Position numbers and translations under genes: made by a program. Of a DNA stretch of 7,664 nucleotides, positions 4,689-7,664 are shown piece after piece; the first letter of the stretch is position 1, and each line of letters begins with the position of its first letter. Source of the stretch: an uncultured Treponema sp. (GTDB taxonomy: Bacteria > Spirochaetota > Spirochaetia > Treponematales > Treponemataceae); contig CAKZZO010000078.1 of NCBI GenBank assembly GCA_937885175.1, positions 1 to 7,664 on the forward strand, given 5' to 3'. Below the pieces are notes generated by a model. It worked only from the letters and a program-made list of their open reading frames with translations, was not told where the DNA came from and made no database searches.

Positions 4689-7322
4689 ATGAGCGAAGAA
4701 TTGACTGAACCTCAGAAGGAAATCAATGGATTGGTAGCCAAGGCACAGAAGGCTTTGGAAGAATATGCCAATTATGATCAGGAAAAGATTGACTACATCG
4801 TTGCTAAGGCAAGTATTGCGGCTCTTGACCAGCATGGGTACCTTGCAAAACTGGCTGTTGAAGAAACAAAACGCGGTGTGCTTGAAGACAAGGCAACAAA
4901 AAACCTTTTTGCATGTGAATACGTTGTAAACAACATGCGTCACCTCAAGACTGTTGGTGTTGTAGAAGATGATGATGTAACAGGTATTATCAAGATTGCA
5001 GAACCAGTTGGCGTTGTGGCTGGCTTGACTCCGGTAACAAACCCTACTTCTACGGCTATCTTTAAGTCTCTGATTTGTTTGAAGACTCGTAACCCGATTA
5101 TCTTCTCTTTCCATCCGAGCGCAATCAAGTGTTCCATCGCAGCGGCAAAAATCGTGTACGATGCGGCAGTTGCAGCTGGTGCGCCGAAGAACTGTATTCA
5201 GTGGATTGAGGAGCCCTCTTTGGAAAAGACCGATCTTCTGATGAAGAACGACGGTGTTGCGACAATCCTCGCAACAGGCGGAAACGCTATGGTTCGCGCG
5301 GCATATTCTTGCGGCAAGCCTGCTCTGGGTGTTGGCGCGGGTAATGTTCCTGCCTATGTTGAAAAGACTTGCAACCTCAAGCAGGCTATCAATGACATCG
5401 TTATGTCAAAGGCTTTTGACAACGGCATGATTTGTGCTTCTGAACAGGGTGCAATCATCGACAAGGAAATCTACAGCGAAGCCATCAAGACTTTCAAGGA
5501 ATACCGTGCCTATCTGTGTAACGACAAAGAAAAGAAGATGCTGGAAAAATACATGTTCGGCGTAGACGGCGATCCTTCAGTGGCAAAACTGAACGCTGTT
5601 GTTCCGGGTATGAATCCAGTTGTATTGGCAAAGAATGCAGGTTTTGACATTCCTGCACGCACAAGCATCATCCTTGCTGAATGTAAGGAAGTTGGCGTAA
5701 ACGAGCCGCTTACCCGCGAAAAATTGTCTCCGGTTCTGGCTGTATTGAAGGCTTCTTCAACTGATGACGGTCTCCAAAAGGCAAAAGCCTTCCTGGAATT
5801 TGGCGGTCTAGGTCACTCAGCAGCCATTCATACCAACGACAAGGAACTGGCAGAAAAATTCGGAGACATCGTTCCGGCTATCCGCGTAATTTGGAACAGC
5901 CCGTCAACATTCGGCGGCATCGGAAACGTATACAACTCATTCATTCCGTCTCTCACGCTGGGATGCGGTTCCTACGGTCACAACTCAACTGACGACAACG
6001 TAAGTGCCGTAAATCTTTTGAACGTAAAGAAATTGGGAAGGAGACGCAACAATATGCAGTGGTTTAAGTTACCGTCAAAGATTTACTTTGAACGCGATTC
6101 TATCGAATATTTGCACCAGATGCCGAGAATGCACAAGGCAATCATCGTTACTGACCGCTCAATGGTCGATCTGGGCTTTGTGGACAAGGTTACTGACCAG
6201 CTTAAGCTCCGTGCAGAACCCGTACAATATCAGCTCTTCTGCGATGTTGAGCCGGATCCGTCAATTCAGACAGTGCGCAAGGGCGTTGAACTGATGCGCA
6301 ACTTTGCTCCCGACACGATTATCGCTCTTGGTGGCGGTTCATCTATGGACGCTGCAAAGGGTATGTGGCTCTTCTACGAGAATCCTGAAGTTGACTTTAA
6401 CGACCTGAAACAGAAGTTTATGGATATCCGCAAGCGCGCTTTCCGCTATCCTCAGCTGGGTAAAAAAGCAAGCCTCGTCTGTATCCCGACAACATCTGGT
6501 ACAGGTTCAGAAGTTACTCCTTTTGCCGTTATTACCGACAAAGAAGAACACAAGAAGTATCCTCTGGCTGACTATGCCCTTACACCGACAATCGCAATCA
6601 TTGACCCGACCTTTACTCTGAGCCTGCCCAAGAAGATTGTTGCTGATACAGGTATGGATGTTCTGACCCACGCAACAGAAGCATATGTTTCTACGATGGC
6701 AAACGACTTTACTGACGGTCTCTGTATTCAGGCTATCAAGATGGTCTTTCAGTATCTGGAACGCTCTTACAACAATGGTCCCAGCGACTACGAGGCAAAA
6801 GAGAAAATGCACAACGCTTCTTGTTTGGCTGGCATGGCATTTGCAAATGCATTCCTGGGCATGAACCACTCAATGGCTCACAAAGTCGGCGGTGAATTCC
6901 ATGTTCCTCACGGACGTGCAAACGCAATCCTCTTGCCTTTCACTATCCGTTATAACGGAACTCAGCCAGACAAACTTTCTACCTGGCCTAAGTACAACTA
7001 CTACAAGGCTGCTGAACGCTATGCAGAACTGGCTCGTATGCTGGGTCTGCCTGCAAAAACAGTGGAAGAAGGCGTTGAGTCTTATGCAAAGGCTTGTGGT
7101 GAACTGGGTATGCGTCTGGGCATCCAGATGAACTTCCAGAGTCAGGGCTTGGACGAAAAGGCATGGCTGGATTCTCTGGACAAACTGGCATTCCTCGCTT
7201 ACGAAGACCAGTGTTCTCCGGTAAACCCCCGTGTTCCGCTGATTGAAGACATGAAGCAGATTCTGAAAGATGCCTACTACACAAGGGAATTCTTCCCCAA
7301 GGAAGACGAGGCTAAAAAATAG
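4689..7322 (+). CDS. adhE: Bifunctional aldehyde-alcohol dehydrogenase AdhE
   Basis: AdhE converts acetyl-CoA to acetaldehyde and then ethanol, using two NADH, and so regenerates NAD+ in anaerobic fermentation; the family forms filamentous spirosomes in the cytoplasm. The 877 residues compare with 891 in E. coli (from memory). Residues 1 to about 440 are the CoA-acylating aldehyde dehydrogenase domain, with glycine motif GVGAGN (214-219) and nucleophile Cys249 in GMICASEQ. A basic linker (KKLGRRRNN, 447-455) joins it to the iron-dependent alcohol dehydrogenase domain (456-877), with GGGSSMDAAKG (548-558) for NAD and iron ligands Asp657, His661, His727 and His741. All catalytic residues are present. 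Start 4689 is supported by AGGAG eight bases upstream; the GTG at 4656 has no such site. It stands alone, divergent from metY. Codon use is rich in AAG, GAA and CTG, as in highly expressed genes. Confidence 0.97.
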   Translation: MSEELTEPQKEINGLVAKAQKALEEYANYDQEKIDYIVAKASIAALDQHGYLAKLAVEETKRGVLEDKATKNLFACEYVVNNMRHLKTVGVVEDDDVTGIIKIAEPVGVVAGLTPVTNPTSTAIFKSLICLKTRNPIIFSFHPSAIKCSIAAAKIVYDAAVAAGAPKNCIQWIEEPSLEKTDLLMKNDGVATILATGGNAMVRAAYSCGKPALGVGAGNVPAYVEKTCNLKQAINDIVMSKAFDNGMICASEQGAIIDKEIYSEAIKTFKEYRAYLCNDKEKKMLEKYMFGVDGDPSVAKLNAVVPGMNPVVLAKNAGFDIPARTSIILAECKEVGVNEPLTREKLSPVLAVLKASSTDDGLQKAKAFLEFGGLGHSAAIHTNDKELAEKFGDIVPAIRVIWNSPSTFGGIGNVYNSFIPSLTLGCGSYGHNSTDDNVSAVNLLNVKKLGRRRNNMQWFKLPSKIYFERDSIEYLHQMPRMHKAIIVTDRSMVDLGFVDKVTDQLKLRAEPVQYQLFCDVEPDPSIQTVRKGVELMRNFAPDTIIALGGGSSMDAAKGMWLFYENPEVDFNDLKQKFMDIRKRAFRYPQLGKKASLVCIPTTSGTGSEVTPFAVITDKEEHKKYPLADYALTPTIAIIDPTFTLSLPKKIVADTGMDVLTHATEAYVSTMANDFTDGLCIQAIKMVFQYLERSYNNGPSDYEAKEKMHNASCLAGMAFANAFLGMNHSMAHKVGGEFHVPHGRANAILLPFTIRYNGTQPDKLSTWPKYNYYKAAERYAELARMLGLPAKTVEEGVESYAKACGELGMRLGIQMNFQSQGLDEKAWLDSLDKLAFLAYEDQCSPVNPRVPLIEDMKQILKDAYYTREFFPKEDEAKK
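6036..6056 (+). promoter_or_regulatory. adhE: Internal Shine-Dalgarno and ATG at the AdhE domain boundary
   Basis: GGAAGGAG (6036-6043) lies ten bases before the in-frame ATG 6054, which is Met456, at the start of the alcohol dehydrogenase domain (MQWFKLPSKIYF). Initiation here would yield a separate 422-residue Fe-alcohol dehydrogenase. The purine run arises from the linker codons gga-agg-aga for Gly-Arg-Arg, so it may be a coding coincidence. Confidence 0.4.
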
Positions 7323-7343
7323 TCTCCATGCTATTTTTTAGCC
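7310..7343 (+). terminator. adhE: Hairpin overlapping the adhE stop codon
   Basis: A perfect 13-bp stem (7310-7322 with 7331-7343) encloses an 8-nt loop. Its left arm contains the last four codons of adhE, including the stop. The T run is inside the stem and CGGG follows, so it is not a standard terminator. It may stabilise the mRNA 3' end, or terminate in the opposite direction. Confidence 0.5.
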
Positions 7344-7365
7344 CGGGAACTGTCCGATAAGTATG

Positions 7366-7418
7366 AGTCATTGCCGTAGAAGTTCGTCGTGGCGAAGCTT
7401 CCTGACACGGCAATGACT
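7366..7418. repeat. REP-like imperfect palindrome downstream of adhE
   Basis: AGTCATTGCCGT (7366-7377) pairs perfectly with ACGGCAATGACT (7407-7418). An inner stem, GAAGTTCG (7379-7386) with CGAAGCTTC (7393-7401), has one bulged G and a 6-nt loop. The 53-bp two-stage hairpin with CATTGCCG/CGGCAATG ends is reminiscent of dispersed intergenic palindromes, but only one copy is in this window. Confidence 0.5.
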
Positions 7419-7436
7419 TGCTTTGTAAGTAAATGG

Positions 7437-7469
7437 ATTTTCGGGTCAAACCCGAAAATGATACTTTTT
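7437..7469 (+). terminator. adhE: Probable terminator of the adhE transcript
   Basis: A perfect 10-bp stem (7437-7446 with 7450-7459) closes a 3-nt CAA loop and is followed, after five bases, by TTTTT (7465-7469). The displaced T run weakens the call, but no better terminator follows adhE. Confidence 0.55.
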
Positions 7470-7533
7470 GAACTTATTGGTCGTTTCCTCTGGTTTTTCA
7501 GTGCACGTCCTGTGCGCTTGAGATGAAAATTGG

Positions 7534-7565
7534 AAAAAAGCCCCTGCGTGATGAGTCCTTTTTTT
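7534..7565 (-). terminator. htpG: Weak intrinsic terminator of htpG
   Basis: On the minus strand a run of seven A (7565-7559, overlapping the htpG stop) can pair with six T (7539-7534), topped by a G-C pair and a short imperfect GC segment. The loop region is poorly paired. The layout and position suggest a terminator, but the stem is weak. Confidence 0.4.
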
Positions 7566-7664
7566 ACTTGCTCAGCAGTTTATTCATCGCCTTAACGAAC
7601 TCCATCGGATCCTTAAGCTCGGCTCCGCTGACCAAGAGTGCCTGGTCGAACAAAACTTCGCTCA
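7564..7664 (-). CDS. htpG: Chaperone HtpG (Hsp90), C-terminal end only
   Basis: Only the last 32 codons and the stop are in the window; the gene enters from the right edge. The peptide contains LFDQALLVSGAELKDP and ends EFVKAMNKLL-SK. This matches the HtpG C-terminus, where a helix bearing a D-(Q/E)-A-L-L motif is followed by acidic-D-P-x-x-F-(V/I)-x-x-M-N-x-L-L. That region belongs to the C-terminal dimerisation domain. HtpG is a cytoplasmic ATP-dependent chaperone. The ATPase and middle domains lie outside the window and cannot be checked. It converges on adhE. Confidence 0.88.
   Translation of the reverse strand, partial: SEVLFDQALLVSGAELKDPMEFVKAMNKLLSK

Noticed and set aside
7500..7518. 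A 7-bp hairpin around GUCCU between adhE and htpG
   Set aside because: It has no T run on either strand and one wobble pair; it could arise by chance.
7458..7526. A 22-codon ORF with a hydrophobic body and arginine-rich tail, resembling a small toxin peptide
   Set aside because: Its ATG lies inside the stem of the adhE terminator-like hairpin, no ribosome binding site precedes it, and the length is within chance expectation.

Overview
The window looks like a fragment of a host-associated, fermentative bacterial chromosome. The protein texture (EttA with C-terminal-domain insertions, AdhE, MetY, HtpG) would suit a Treponema-like spirochaete, but this is an impression from memory, not a database match. 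The tRNA has no encoded CCA. Promoters, Shine-Dalgarno sites and terminators follow the usual bacterial form. Gene density is ordinary; most of the interest is in the intergenic DNA.

Layout, left to right. The 3' three-quarters of a tRNA-Ala(GGC) gene (1-55) ends in a clean intrinsic terminator. The short gap up to ettA carries an inverted, perfectly formed copy of the tRNA T-arm and two further hairpins. ettA, an ABC-F translation factor, runs leftward (195-1958). Divergent from it is a gene for a Fic-domain protein with an N-terminal helix-turn-helix (2168-3070, rightward). The ettA/fic gap holds a credible ettA promoter and a helically spaced series of GGCAAAA motifs. The last motif overlaps a perfect TATAAT box placed so close to the fic ATG that leaderless transcription is likely.

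The metY gene (O-acetylhomoserine sulfhydrylase, 3177-4472) runs leftward and converges on fic. A near-consensus promoter with an A-rich upstream tract drives it, and its leader of about 78 nt contains a hairpin just before the ribosome binding site. Divergent from metY is adhE (4689-7322), the bifunctional aldehyde/alcohol dehydrogenase that regenerates NAD+ by making ethanol. After adhE come three hairpins in 160 bp, one of them a REP-like imperfect palindrome. The right edge is the last 32 codons of htpG (Hsp90), running leftward.

The genes do not form one pathway: translation (tRNA-Ala, EttA), sulfur amino-acid synthesis (MetY), fermentation (AdhE) and protein folding (HtpG) are separate transcription units. 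The accessory-looking item is the HTH-Fic gene with its putative operator array, which suggests a self-regulated AMPylation/toxin-like protein. I found no CRISPR array, insertion sequence, phage module or clearly new multi-gene system.
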